Assembly (NCBI GenBank): GCA_022572355.1
Contig: JACZWC010000004.1
Span: 1 to 64,000, forward strand
Direction of reading: 5' to 3'
Source: Bacteroidota bacterium
Lineage (GTDB): Bacteria; Bacteroidota; Bacteroidia; NORP154
DNA length: 64,000 bases
Position 1 is the first letter of the stretch. Each line of letters begins with the position of its first letter. Both the position numbers and the translations under genes were made by a program. This document shows, one piece after another, positions 41,303 through 50,348 of this stretch. The notes beneath the pieces were generated by a model that saw only the letters and a program-made list of their open reading frames with translations, did not search any database and was not told where the DNA came from.

Positions 41303-43003
41303 TTATTGCACTGCCCCCTTAAAATCAGTGCTATCCCAATACTTCGCGAATTCAAGGTCTGTCATGGCCTCTTTTCTATAAGATCCATCCGCTGAAACTG
41401 CCTTTTTCAGATTGTCCTTCATCATTGAGGCGTCTCCGCTTCTCGCTCCGACTATTGCCTTTAAGTAGTAGGTAGCAGCATTCTGCTCTGCACAATCACA
41501 CTGTGTCTTTGCCTTGTCCGTGTTTTTTGCTACAAGATTAGTCAACGCAGAATTATAAGAGCATGTAGAGGAAAAATACTCTAGTGCAGTTGGGTAATCC
41601 CCAATCCTAAGGTGTAGTATACCCAGGTTATTGCTCACGTCTCCACCCTTTGATTTTGAGTCTTCAAAAAGAGATTTCGCTTTATCGTATTCCATGTTCC
41701 AAACAGCAATTACACCTTCATTACTCGTTACTTCTGCTGAACCACCTTTCTCATTGGCTTTCGCTAACCATGATTTAGCATCTTCCATATTGCCTTTCTT
41801 CATGTGCAAATAGGCTACGTTGTTGTATCCTCTCCAATCATCCGGGAATAAAGTTGTTGCAGAAGTATAAATGGTCATTTTCCTATCAGCATCTTCCGTG
41901 AGAGTTGCTGCGTAAAGCAATTCTTTAACATCCAAAGTGTCTGGGTTAGCAATAGCCAAACTATCAATCTCAGCATCTGTTCTCTTCGGTTCGTAAGAAT
42001 TGATAGATATCTCTGCTTTTCTAAGTCTTGGAAGGATTTCCTTTGCCAAAGTCAAGAAAACTACCGCAAGATTCTTGATTTCCTGTTCTCTCTTCACAAC
42101 GTCACTGTGACGGTTTACAATATCAAGAATTAATTGCTTGTCTTCAATATCAGAAGCTGCTACCAATTGATTGAAACCATCCCAGTACTCTCCTTTCGAC
42201 ACCTTTGTATACAAAGAATCATTTTTAGCGCCCTGAAGCTTCATTCTTCTAAGCTCATTCTTAATATATCTAAAGGCAGAGTTGGCACGATCGTTTGAGA
42301 TCTTATCATTCAGATCTTCTGGCCCATCTGGTGAAGCCCATGCAGTTAGTGTAACATCCTTTGTTACGTACTTCTTCTTGATAAACTCTTTCAAGGCCTT
42401 AATGCTCTCGCTTCTCATTTCCTTAGAAGGGATTACCGAGCTCTGAATAGGATAGTAAAGCTCTGCCTTCTGATTTAAGATGCTGACCTTTTCGTAATTA
42501 TCAGGTCCCAGCATTACATCCTCATCATTAGCAACCCTGGTAGAAGTGATAATACAGCCGTCTGCTAATTTTCTGTCATCAAACGATGCCGTTTTAGATC
42601 CCATAACAGCCCCTACTACCGCCATTAACTCCGATTTCCTCATGGCATCTTTGTAAGGAATGGTGTCGACATAAGAGAAACTACCTCCTGTGTTGTATCC
42701 AATTTTTTGTCCTTCACCTTCGGCAGCCTCACCAAGCAGCTTGATTGACTTCATCGCCACTTCACCTCCTTCAAATTTCAATGTAGGTGTGAAAGTGACA
42801 GTTGCCTTCTTGTGGAAATACTTTGGGGGAATTGAACCGCTTATGGTTACAGGCACTTTCCCGCCATGTACTTCTAATACCTCAGGTGTCACTGTATATT
42901 TTACATCCGGATATTTTTTGACCATTTTGCCAAGGCCACAACCCATAAATAGCAATGCTGCCAAGCATATATAAGTTATGGACTTAAAATTGGAATTTCT
43001 CAT
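41303..43003 (-). CDS. Outer-membrane lipoprotein with OmpA-like and TPR regions
   Basis: About 566 residues from the ATG at 43003. The signal peptide ends in a lipobox (ALLFMGCGLGK), giving a lipidated Cys. The first half is beta-rich (TVTPEVLEVHGGKVPVTISG). Residues about 215-265 resemble an OmpA-like fold (DVTLTAWASPDGPEDLNDKI, then RANSAFRYIKNEL). The C-terminal third holds TPR-like helices (WRGYNNVAYLHMKKGNMEDA; NNLGILHLRIGDYPTALEY). It probably works at the outer membrane in envelope organisation. A longer start at 43069 would lie over the promoter. Confidence 0.8.
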   Translation of the reverse strand: MRNSNFKSITYICLAALLFMGCGLGKMVKKYPDVKYTVTPEVLEVHGGKVPVTISGSIPPKYFHKKATVTFTPTLKFEGGEVAMKSIKLLGEAAEGEGQKIGYNTGGSFSYVDTIPYKDAMRKSELMAVVGAVMGSKTASFDDRKLADGCIITSTRVANDEDVMLGPDNYEKVSILNQKAELYYPIQSSVIPSKEMRSESIKALKEFIKKKYVTKDVTLTAWASPDGPEDLNDKISNDRANSAFRYIKNELRRMKLQGAKNDSLYTKVSKGEYWDGFNQLVAASDIEDKQLILDIVNRHSDVVKREQEIKNLAVVFLTLAKEILPRLRKAEISINSYEPKRTDAEIDSLAIANPDTLDVKELLYAATLTEDADRKMTIYTSATTLFPDDWRGYNNVAYLHMKKGNMEDAKSWLAKANEKGGSAEVTSNEGVIAVWNMEYDKAKSLFEDSKSKGGDVSNNLGILHLRIGDYPTALEYFSSTCSYNSALTNLVAKNTDKAKTQCDCAEQNAATYYLKAIVGARSGDASMMKDNLKKAVSADGSYRKEAMTDLEFAKYWDSTDFKGAVQ

Positions 43004-43066
43004 TGTAATTGGTTTAATTTTAATATAAAAATGCTCTTGTTCTAATCTGATATGTAAAAATCGCTG

Positions 43067-43074
43067 CAAAGATA
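43067..43074 (-). promoter_or_regulatory. Probable -7 box of the lipoprotein gene
   Basis: On the minus strand this reads TATCTTTG (TAnnTTTG), 63 bp before the ATG at 43003. A TTG (minus strand, 43092-43094) lies 17 bp upstream as a candidate -33 box. It supports the start at 43003 over 43069. Confidence 0.55.
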
Positions 43075-43155
43075 TAAAAACAAAGTAAATACAATTTAAA
43101 AATTCACCTGCTCTAAATCCTTTGTTATCAACAACTTAATTCATTAGCATTCGCT

Positions 43156-43695
43156 TCAATTATTGTTCTTATTAAGTTTGCTAACCACATCCCAAACCAC
43201 TACCCCAACACTCACCGCAATATTTAAGGAGTGTTTTGTACCAAACTGAGGAATTTCAACGCACTGATCACACAAATTTAAAATCTCCTGACTTACTCCT
43301 TTAACTTCGTGCCCAAATATCAATGCATATTTGCATTTTATATCTGGGGTGAATAAATCAAGAGACGTGCTCCCTTCAGCTTGTTCGATGGCAATAACAC
43401 GGTAATTATCCTGCTTTAAACGCTGAACTGCCTGTAAAGTTTCATCAAAGTGCAGCCAGGACACTGTTTCCGTTGCCCCCAAAGCGGTTTTTTGAATCTC
43501 TCTGTGAGGTGGTTTTGCTGTTATGCCACACAAATACACCGCTTTTAGCAAAAATGAATCAGCCGTTCTAAAAACGGAACCAACATTATTTAGACTCCTC
43601 ACGTTATCCAATACAATTATTATTTGATTCTTGTCCGTTTTGTGAAACTCCTCAATTGATTTTCTTCCCAGCTCTGAATTTGCCAACTTTCTCAT
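43156..43695 (-). CDS. SpoU/TrmH-family RNA methyltransferase
   Basis: 179 residues from the ATG at 43695 (MRKLANSELG). The three SPOUT motifs are visible: LNNVGSVFRTADSF, ALIFGHEVKGVSQEI and IPQFGTKHSLNIAVSVGVVVWD. These enzymes 2'-O-methylate ribose in tRNA or rRNA using a knotted SAM site. Longer starts up to 43848 overlap the mutS coding region on the other strand and are not needed. The gene is divergent from mutS with an 81-bp gap. Confidence 0.92.
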   Translation of the reverse strand: MRKLANSELGRKSIEEFHKTDKNQIIIVLDNVRSLNNVGSVFRTADSFLLKAVYLCGITAKPPHREIQKTALGATETVSWLHFDETLQAVQRLKQDNYRVIAIEQAEGSTSLDLFTPDIKCKYALIFGHEVKGVSQEILNLCDQCVEIPQFGTKHSLNIAVSVGVVVWDVVSKLNKNNN

Positions 43696-43776
43696 TCCAT
43701 TAAAAATAAAGTGAGGTGAATATAGATATTTCTCATATTTAAGAATTAATTTTAGACGATCATTTTTCTCTGCGCT

Positions 43777-46401
43777 TTGCCTCCAAAAACGAAAAAAATA
43801 GCCGAAACACCTCTGATGAAGCAATACAATGCCATCAAGGCCAAGCACCCTGATGCATTGTTGTTATTCAGGGTCGGTGATTTCTATGAAACCTTTAGTG
43901 ATGACGCCATTAAGGCCTCCAAGATTTTGGGTATCGTACTTACAAAAAGAGCCAATGGTGCAGCCGCTTATGTAGAACTGGCAGGATTTCCACATCATTC
44001 TTTGGACACCTATCTTCCCAAATTGGTGCGCGCCGGTTTAAGGGTTGCTATTTGCGATCAGTTGGAGGACCCAAAGCTGACAAAGAAAATTGTAAAACGA
44101 GGAGTGACTGAGTTGGTAACGCCCGGAGTTTCGTTTAACGACAATGTGCTGGAGCAGAAATCCAACAATTTTTTAGCTGCAATACACTTTGGAAAGAAGT
44201 TAATTGGTATTTCGTTTCTGGATATCTCTACCGGTGAATTCCTGATTGCAGAGGGATCCAAAGATTACATAAATAAGTTACTTCAGAATTTCCGTCCCAG
44301 TGAGGTATTATTTGAGAAGCACCGAACTGAACAGTTTAACGAATCTTTTGGCGGAGGATATTGCACATTCACATTGGATGATTGGGTGTTTAATGAAGAA
44401 TTTTCTGATGATTTGTTGCTCAAACAATTTGAAACGAAAACTTTAAAAGGTTTTGGCGTTCAAAATCTTCCCATTGGGAAGGTGGCAGCCGGAGCTGCAT
44501 TGCATTATCTTTCAACGACACATCACGACCAGACTTCACATATAAAAAAGCTTTCGCGAATCGAAAGAGACAAATATGTTTGGCTGGATAAGTTCACCAT
44601 TAGAAATTTGGACTTATACAGTACCGGCGATGGTGATGGAAGCTCCCTGTTGAGCGTAATAGACAAGACTGTATCACCAATGGGCGCTAGAATGTTGAAG
44701 CGATGGATCTCCATGCCATTAAAGGAAATTGAGCCTATTCAAAAACGATTAAACATTGTAGAGTATATCATAAAAAAAGAGTCGTTTAGAGAGAATCTCA
44801 ATCATAATATTGAACAAATAGGAGATCTGGAAAGAATAATATCGAAAGTAGCTGCCGCCAGGATCAACCCGAGAGAGATAGTGCAACTTAAAAGGGCTTT
44901 AACTGCATTAGAACCGATAAAAGAGAGCTGCTCCAAATCGAAGAATAAGTTCTTGATGGAGATTGCCGATCAACTCGATCCCTGCGCTTCTCTCATAGAA
45001 AAAATAGATCATGAAATTCAAGAAGAACCACCATTGCTTCTACACAAGGGCAATGTAATATCTGAAGGTGTTTCCGCGGAACTGGATGAACTCAGAAGCA
45101 TTGCTTTTTCTGGTAAGGATCACTTGCTGAAAATTCAACAGAGAGAGATTGAAAACACTGGTATATCATCCCTTAAAATCAATTTTAACAATGTGTTTGG
45201 TTACTATATAGAAGTTACCAATAGGCACAAAGACAAGGTGCCCGAAGATTGGATCCGCAAACAAACATTGGTCAATGCAGAACGATATATAACCGAGGAG
45301 CTGAAGGAATACGAAAATAAAATTCTGGGAGCTGAAGAAAAAATACTAGAGCTCGAATCATCTCTTTTCTCTCAATTGGTAGCAGGCCTCGTGGATTTTA
45401 TTGCTCCCATTCAGCAGGATGCCCTCACCATTGGATATTTAGATTGTTTATCCTCGTTTAGCACAGTTGCTTTGGCTAATGACTATACCAAGCCAATAAT
45501 AAATGACACTAGGATACTCGACATAAAACAAGGGAGGCATCCGGTGATTGAAGCAACACTTCCGCCAGAAGATGAGTACGTTGCCAATGATGTTTATTTG
45601 GATGACACTACGCAACAAATAATGATTATCACCGGCCCGAACATGTCTGGAAAATCTGCCCTGCTTCGACAAACAGCACTGATCGTTATAATGGCCCAAA
45701 TGGGAAGTTATGTTCCCGCCGCTAAGGCTTCTATAGGCTTGGTGGATAAAGTGTTTACCCGCGTAGGCGCTTCAGACAACATCTCAATAGGCGAATCTAC
45801 ATTTATGGTCGAGATGAATGAAACCGCCAGTATATTGAATAACTTGTCTGACAGAAGCCTCATTCTTCTGGATGAAATTGGAAGGGGCACCAGTACCTAT
45901 GACGGCGTTTCTATCGCATGGGCAATCACGGAATATCTTCATGATTTTGTTGGCGCTAAGGCGAAAACATTGTTTGCCACTCACTACCATGAGATGAATG
46001 AACTCACAAAATCATTGTCAAGAGTTGTAAATTTTAATGTCTCCGTTAAGGAAATCAACAACAAAATTATTTTCTTAAGAAAATTGGTAAAAGGAGGAAG
46101 CGAGCATAGCTTCGGAATTCACGTAGCAAAGATGGCTGGAATGCCAAAAACAGTGATAAGCAGGGCAAAAGACATTATGAGCTATTTAGAGAAATCCCAT
46201 GCCAATCCTGATGAGAAAGGTGATGAAACAAAAAATAGTTTTCCGGAAAAGGAAGAACATCAGCTTAGTTTCTTTCAAATGAACGACCCGACTTTAGAAA
46301 GAATTAAGGATGAAATTGAGGATTTAGACATCAATACACTCACCCCTATTGAAGCTCTATTAAAGATAAATGAGTTGAAAAAAATGCTTCCGGAAAAGTA
46401 A
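43777..46401 (+). CDS. mutS: DNA mismatch repair protein MutS
   Basis: An 874-residue MutS. The mismatch-reading domain begins [31 protein letters not shown] (Phe-x-Glu as DFYETF nearby). The connector, lever and clamp regions follow, then the ATPase with [14 protein letters not shown], signature [11 protein letters not shown] and [14 protein letters not shown]. The C-terminal tail is short. The start used is TTG at 43777 ([11 protein letters not shown]); an in-frame ATG at 43816 would begin at MKQYN and remove 13 residues, so the start is not settled. Confidence 0.97.
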   Translation: MPPKTKKIAETPLMKQYNAIKAKHPDALLLFRVGDFYETFSDDAIKASKILGIVLTKRANGAAAYVELAGFPHHSLDTYLPKLVRAGLRVAICDQLEDPKLTKKIVKRGVTELVTPGVSFNDNVLEQKSNNFLAAIHFGKKLIGISFLDISTGEFLIAEGSKDYINKLLQNFRPSEVLFEKHRTEQFNESFGGGYCTFTLDDWVFNEEFSDDLLLKQFETKTLKGFGVQNLPIGKVAAGAALHYLSTTHHDQTSHIKKLSRIERDKYVWLDKFTIRNLDLYSTGDGDGSSLLSVIDKTVSPMGARMLKRWISMPLKEIEPIQKRLNIVEYIIKKESFRENLNHNIEQIGDLERIISKVAAARINPREIVQLKRALTALEPIKESCSKSKNKFLMEIADQLDPCASLIEKIDHEIQEEPPLLLHKGNVISEGVSAELDELRSIAFSGKDHLLKIQQREIENTGISSLKINFNNVFGYYIEVTNRHKDKVPEDWIRKQTLVNAERYITEELKEYENKILGAEEKILELESSLFSQLVAGLVDFIAPIQQDALTIGYLDCLSSFSTVALANDYTKPIINDTRILDIKQGRHPVIEATLPPEDEYVANDVYLDDTTQQIMIITGPNMSGKSALLRQTALIVIMAQMGSYVPAAKASIGLVDKVFTRVGASDNISIGESTFMVEMNETASILNNLSDRSLILLDEIGRGTSTYDGVSIAWAITEYLHDFVGAKAKTLFATHYHEMNELTKSLSRVVNFNVSVKEINNKIIFLRKLVKGGSEHSFGIHVAKMAGMPKTVISRAKDIMSYLEKSHANPDEKGDETKNSFPEKEEHQLSFFQMNDPTLERIKDEIEDLDINTLTPIEALLKINELKKMLPEK

Positions 46402-46483
46402 TTGTATTCGGGGCTTCTTCACCGCTGTTCTTTTTTACTAATTATTATTATCACATGCGCTTTTTTAATTTAAAAAAATGCGG

Positions 46484-46491
46484 TACGTTTG
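46484..46491 (+). promoter_or_regulatory. Promoter -7 box that fixes the PorE-like start
   Basis: TACGTTTG matches TAnnTTTG. Transcription would begin near 46498, downstream of the first possible start (TTG at 46489), so translation most likely begins at the ATG at 46522. Confidence 0.6.
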
Positions 46492-46521
46492 AATTTAAAT
46501 GAGGTAAGACACCAGATATTC

Positions 46522-49500
46522 ATGAAGGGTTTATACAGTATTATAACACTGATATTTGCAGGATACTTAACTGTTTTCTGCCCGTTGGAAGTATATCCAC
46601 AAAAGGGCTTCGAGACCAAGTATGTCATGGGCGGAGGTGAAGCATTGTTAATAGAGGATGCTGAATGGTTTATGGGTTCATATGATTATCTCAGGGCCTT
46701 GCCTGTTTATGTAAAACTTGACATTCGTTATCCCGGGGTAATTGAATACAAATACTACGCGGGTATGTGTTATCTACACAAATATGATGAACAACATAGG
46801 GCTATATCTTATTTTGTTAGGGCGTACAAGGAAAAACCCGAACTCCCAGACATTCAGTATTACTTGGGTGTCGCCTATTTTGTTAATTATCAATTTGACA
46901 AGGCAATTGAATTTTTTAAAGACGCTGCTGAAAGCAATACCGTATCTGGCAAACTAAAAGGAACGATTCCGAGGCTTATTGAAAACTGTAACAATGCCAA
47001 AATCCTGGTCGCTCATTCAAATGAAAAGTATGTAAGTATAGAAAATCTGGGAGCACCATTAAACACCGAATATTCAGAGTATGTTCCTTTGGTTTCGTAC
47101 GATGAATCCGTGATGATACTCACATATAAAGGCAAGAGAAGTAAAGGAGGATTGCACGACATGTACGGCGAGCCTGATCCTGAAGGAGATTATTACGAAG
47201 ACATTTTCGTTTCATACAAGATGGGCGATAAATGGCTTGATCCCGATGACATTGGTTACCGACTCAACAGTATGTGGCACGATGCCGCAATGGCATTATC
47301 CCCTGATGGGCAAAGATTATATGTTTATAAAGATACGAAGGGTGGGGATTTATATGTGAGTAATCTCTCCAGAAAAACCTGGTCTGAGCCAATCAGACTT
47401 GAAGGTGAAATAAACACAAAACATTGGGAAGGACATGCAAGCTTATCCGTAGACGGCAAAACATTATACTTCGCCAGTGATCGGCCTGGAGGGCTGGGGG
47501 GAAAGGATTTGTACAAGGCAGACCACATAGGGGGTAACGCTTGGGGCAATATTAAAAACCTCGGACCCAAATTTAATACTGAATATGATGAGGATGCACC
47601 ATTTATTCATGCTAACGGAGAGATGTTATTCTTTAGTTCACAAGGGCACAACAGCATGGGTGGATTCGATATCTTTCAGTCCAGACAGATTAATGGTAAA
47701 TGGCAGAAAGCTGTTAATCTCGGCCATCCTGTAAATACACCAAATGATGATCTATATTATGTAGTAAATCCCAGCGGCGATAAGGCATATTTTTCTTCAA
47801 CCAGGAAAGGAACATTGGGTGAAAATGACATCTTTGTAGTCAAACCCGGAATCCTCACCGAAAGACCCATTCTCGCTCTGATAAAAGGCATGATCAAATA
47901 CGGTGACCGAAATGCTGAAGCAACAATAAATGTAACAGACCAATCTACTGGAGAATCATATGGATCCTACAGATCCAATTCTGCAAGCGGCAATTATGTG
48001 GTTCCACTACCTCCGGGAAATGAGTATAAATTGGAATTTCTCTACAAAGGGAAGCTTGTACATACTGAGTTCATAGAAGTGAATACACTGGACGTCTATG
48101 TGAACGTGAACATAGACTTGGAACTTTCGAAGAAAAATTCTAAGATCAACTCTACAAATCTTATTCAGAAAGTATTAGACAAAACGCTACCGCAGGCTAA
48201 ATTGGATCAGGAAGCCTGGGCAAAAATCGAAGAACAAAGACAAACTGATCTAGGTTTAGCGGAAGAAACTGCGGCGGTGGAGGAAACGGCTGTGGAAGAA
48301 ACGGTGGCAGTTGAGGAACCGGTAGTTGAGGAACCAGCTGCGGACGAGTCCTCCGTAGCAGAAGCGAAGGAGGAAGAAACTGAAGCGGTCGAAGAAACAG
48401 CAGCAGAGGAACCGGCTGTCGAAGAAACGGCGGTAGTTGAGGAACCGGTAGTCGAGGAACCAGCTGCGGACGAGTCCTCCGTAGCCAAAGCGAAGGAGGA
48501 AGAAACTGCGGCGCTTGAAGAAACTGCAGCTGTCGAGGAAACAGCTGTGGAGGAACCGGCTGTGGAAGAAACTGTTGTAGTCGAAGAACCAGCCGCAGAG
48601 GAATCAACTGCGGACGTGTCTGACGACGTGTCATCCGAAGCTGAAGCGAAGGATGAAGCTTCAGCGCAGTCTGAAGCCAAAGCGAAGGAGGAAGAAACTA
48701 TTGCAATGGAAGAAACAGCAGCAGAGGAATCAGCTGCGGACGAGTCCTCCGTGGCAGAAGCGAAGGAGGAAGAAGCTGTGGCAGTCGAGGAACCAGCAGT
48801 GGACGAGTCCTCCGACTTGTCTCCCGAAGCTGAGGCGAAGGGAGAAGCAGAAGCGAAGGAGGAAGAATCTGTTGTAGTTGAGGTACCACCTGTGAAGGAA
48901 ACACTCGTAGAGGAACCAGAAAGGGAAGAACCCGTGGTAAAAGAGAGAGTCGCAGCTGTTGTCGAAACACCACCAACAGACGCGTCTGACGAAGTGTCTG
49001 ACGGCGTGTCTGACGAAGCCCCGCCTGCCGGCGAGGCAGGTTCAGCGGAGTCCGAGGAACCGGTTACAGAAGAACCAGTTGTTAAAGAAGCACCAGTAGA
49101 GGAAAAACCTGTTGTGGCAGAGCCAGTTGTGGAAGAACGAACCGCCGAAAGCACTCCACCTGATTTGGATATGAAATTGGATAACGTCTTATTTGGATTT
49201 GATATGTCTGCAATTCCACCCGGTGCGAAGAAAGCACTGGACGAGTTGGTTGCTGAACTGAAGAACAACAAAGGTTTAAAAATCGAAATAAATGGCCACA
49301 CAGATCACATTGGGCCTGATAGCTATAATGACAAACTGTCTTTAAGAAGAGCTAATTCTGTAGCTAATTATTTGAACACAAAAGGAATAAGCAAGGCGAG
49401 GATGATCATTAACGGTTTCGGAGAATCGAAACCAGCCGCACCCAATACGCACCCTGATGGTTCAGATAATCCAACGGGTAGAAAGAAAAACAGGAGAACG

Positions 49501-49533
49501 GAAATAAGAATTGTTAAAGATCAGCCTGCTTAA
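46522..49533 (+). CDS. PorE-like TPR-PD40-CRD-OmpA protein with a long acidic repeat linker
   Basis: About 1003 residues from the ATG at 46522, with a signal peptide (SIITLIFAGYLTVFC). TPR-like helices occupy about 35-165, a PD40 propeller about 175-455 (MALSPDGQRLYVYKD; ASLSVDGKTLYFASDRPGG; MLFFSSQGHNSMGGFDIF), and a carboxypeptidase-regulatory domain about 460-545. A Glu/Ala/Val-rich linker spans about 575-875. The C-terminal OmpA domain has IEINGHTDHIGPDSYN and NRRTEIRI. The order TPR-PD40-CRD-OmpA is that of PorE, a T9SS component that ties the machine to peptidoglycan. The linker is built from DNA-level repeats and contains two interspersed repeats. Confidence 0.85.
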   Translation: MKGLYSIITLIFAGYLTVFCPLEVYPQKGFETKYVMGGGEALLIEDAEWFMGSYDYLRALPVYVKLDIRYPGVIEYKYYAGMCYLHKYDEQHRAISYFVRAYKEKPELPDIQYYLGVAYFVNYQFDKAIEFFKDAAESNTVSGKLKGTIPRLIENCNNAKILVAHSNEKYVSIENLGAPLNTEYSEYVPLVSYDESVMILTYKGKRSKGGLHDMYGEPDPEGDYYEDIFVSYKMGDKWLDPDDIGYRLNSMWHDAAMALSPDGQRLYVYKDTKGGDLYVSNLSRKTWSEPIRLEGEINTKHWEGHASLSVDGKTLYFASDRPGGLGGKDLYKADHIGGNAWGNIKNLGPKFNTEYDEDAPFIHANGEMLFFSSQGHNSMGGFDIFQSRQINGKWQKAVNLGHPVNTPNDDLYYVVNPSGDKAYFSSTRKGTLGENDIFVVKPGILTERPILALIKGMIKYGDRNAEATINVTDQSTGESYGSYRSNSASGNYVVPLPPGNEYKLEFLYKGKLVHTEFIEVNTLDVYVNVNIDLELSKKNSKINSTNLIQKVLDKTLPQAKLDQEAWAKIEEQRQTDLGLAEETAAVEETAVEETVAVEEPVVEEPAADESSVAEAKEEETEAVEETAAEEPAVEETAVVEEPVVEEPAADESSVAKAKEEETAALEETAAVEETAVEEPAVEETVVVEEPAAEESTADVSDDVSSEAEAKDEASAQSEAKAKEEETIAMEETAAEESAADESSVAEAKEEEAVAVEEPAVDESSDLSPEAEAKGEAEAKEEESVVVEVPPVKETLVEEPEREEPVVKERVAAVVETPPTDASDEVSDGVSDEAPPAGEAGSAESEEPVTEEPVVKEAPVEEKPVVAEPVVEERTAESTPPDLDMKLDNVLFGFDMSAIPPGAKKALDELVAELKNNKGLKIEINGHTDHIGPDSYNDKLSLRRANSVANYLNTKGISKARMIINGFGESKPAAPNTHPDGSDNPTGRKKNRRTEIRIVKDQPA
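48250..49140 (+). repeat. Degenerate DNA repeats encoding the Glu-rich linker, with in-frame REP-like inserts
   Basis: Blocks such as AACCAGCTGCGGACGAGTCC (at about 48333 and 48459, variant at 48728) recur together with GCGAAGGAGGAAGAA. The first two blocks are about 126 bp apart and nearly identical. At 48625-48660 lies the 36-bp repeat shared with the anti-sigma gene; at 49024-49040 a hairpin CCTGCC-GGCGA-GGCAGG encoding PAGEAG. Tandem similarity makes length variation by recombination likely. Confidence 0.8.
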
Positions 49534-49574
49534 CAGCACAATATTTTTCCTCTGTTCAAAAATGATAAATTATT

Positions 49575-49582
49575 TAGCTTTG
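49575..49582 (+). promoter_or_regulatory. Probable -7 box of tRNA-Gly
   Basis: TAGCTTTG matches TAnnTTTG, 14 bp before the first tRNA base. Confidence 0.55.
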
Positions 49583-49596
49583 CAATCCAATATTAA

Positions 49597-49669
<73 letters not shown>

Positions 49670-49674
49670 CAAAG

Positions 49675-49701
49675 AAAAGCGCCGATCAGGCGCTTTTTTT
49701 A
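49675..49701 (+). terminator. Rho-independent terminator after tRNA-Gly
   Basis: AAAAGCGCC, loop GATCA, GGCGCTTTT followed by further T residues; a 9-bp stem directly after the tRNA. Confidence 0.9.
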
Positions 49702-49823
49702 TAAGCCGATCACACATAAACTTCAGGTCTCGCTCAATGATGAGTATCCGTTATTTGGTAGTACCCTAATTGCGAAACTTACTAACTTGTCTTTCCAAAC
49801 TTGGTTTACCACTCATTGCGAAT

Positions 49824-50288
49824 ATGATCTCTGATAGAATTTTATTCCTGGCTCTGATATTAGCAAGTCTCAATTGGCAATGTCATGGCACAAAAGATAT
49901 CGCTGGCTCGAATAATAATACCTATTTATTCTTGGAAAAAGGGGGATGTTTAATCAACTGCAAAACGTATTCAATACGAATTGAAAAAAGCGGACTGGCC
50001 GATTATACAGGAAAAGTTAACGTGAGCAAAACAGGCCGATACTTCAGAAAGCTGAGCGATGAAGAGAGCACAGAACTCTGGGAATTCATAGAAAAAAATG
50101 ATATTTTTGAGTTCAGCGGTTTCAGTGGCAATATGGGGGAAGACTCTCAGGTACGCAACCTGGTGTTAAGCAAGAACGGAAAAGAGAAAACGATAACTTA
50201 TGGCTCACTGGCGCCCAAGGTTTTGATGACCCTTGAAGCCAAAATTGAAAGCATAGCCGAATCTGGTAAATGGGAGAAACACGAATAA
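49824..50288 (+). CDS. DUF6438-like lipoprotein
   Basis: 154 residues from the ATG at 49824. A signal peptide (ILFLALILASLNWQC) ends at a Cys that may be lipidated, though the residues before it are not an ideal lipobox. The body reads YLFLEKGGCLINCKTYSIRIEKSG, with the Cys pair and strand pattern of the DUF6438 family, then YFRKLSDEESTELWEFIEKND and KEKTITYGSLAPKVLMTLE. The function is unknown. It stands alone between tRNA-Gly and the large T9SS gene. The earlier start at 49770 would place a tRNA-proximal sequence before the signal and is rejected. Confidence 0.75.
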   Translation: MISDRILFLALILASLNWQCHGTKDIAGSNNNTYLFLEKGGCLINCKTYSIRIEKSGLADYTGKVNVSKTGRYFRKLSDEESTELWEFIEKNDIFEFSGFSGNMGEDSQVRNLVLSKNGKEKTITYGSLAPKVLMTLEAKIESIAESGKWEKHE

Positions 50289-50348
50289 TAGAATCATCGG
50301 CAGCAACAGCATGCAAAGGCTTATTACTTTAAGTAAAAGGAATATCCA

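Noticed and set aside
43696-43848. A longer N terminus for the TrmH-like methyltransferase
   Set aside because: It would overlap the mutS coding region on the other strand, and the family begins at the residues after 43695.
46489-46521. TTG at 46489 as the start of the PorE-like gene
   Set aside because: It overlaps the promoter -7 box; the ATG at 46522 gives a clean signal peptide.
48197-48634. A 145-codon Pro/Leu-rich minus-strand frame
   Set aside because: Another shadow of the same repeat DNA.
48207-49301. A 364-codon Ser/Thr-rich open frame on the minus strand
   Set aside because: It is the antisense shadow of the Glu/Ala-rich linker of the PorE-like gene; low-complexity coding DNA keeps the opposite strand open. 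No start context or domain.
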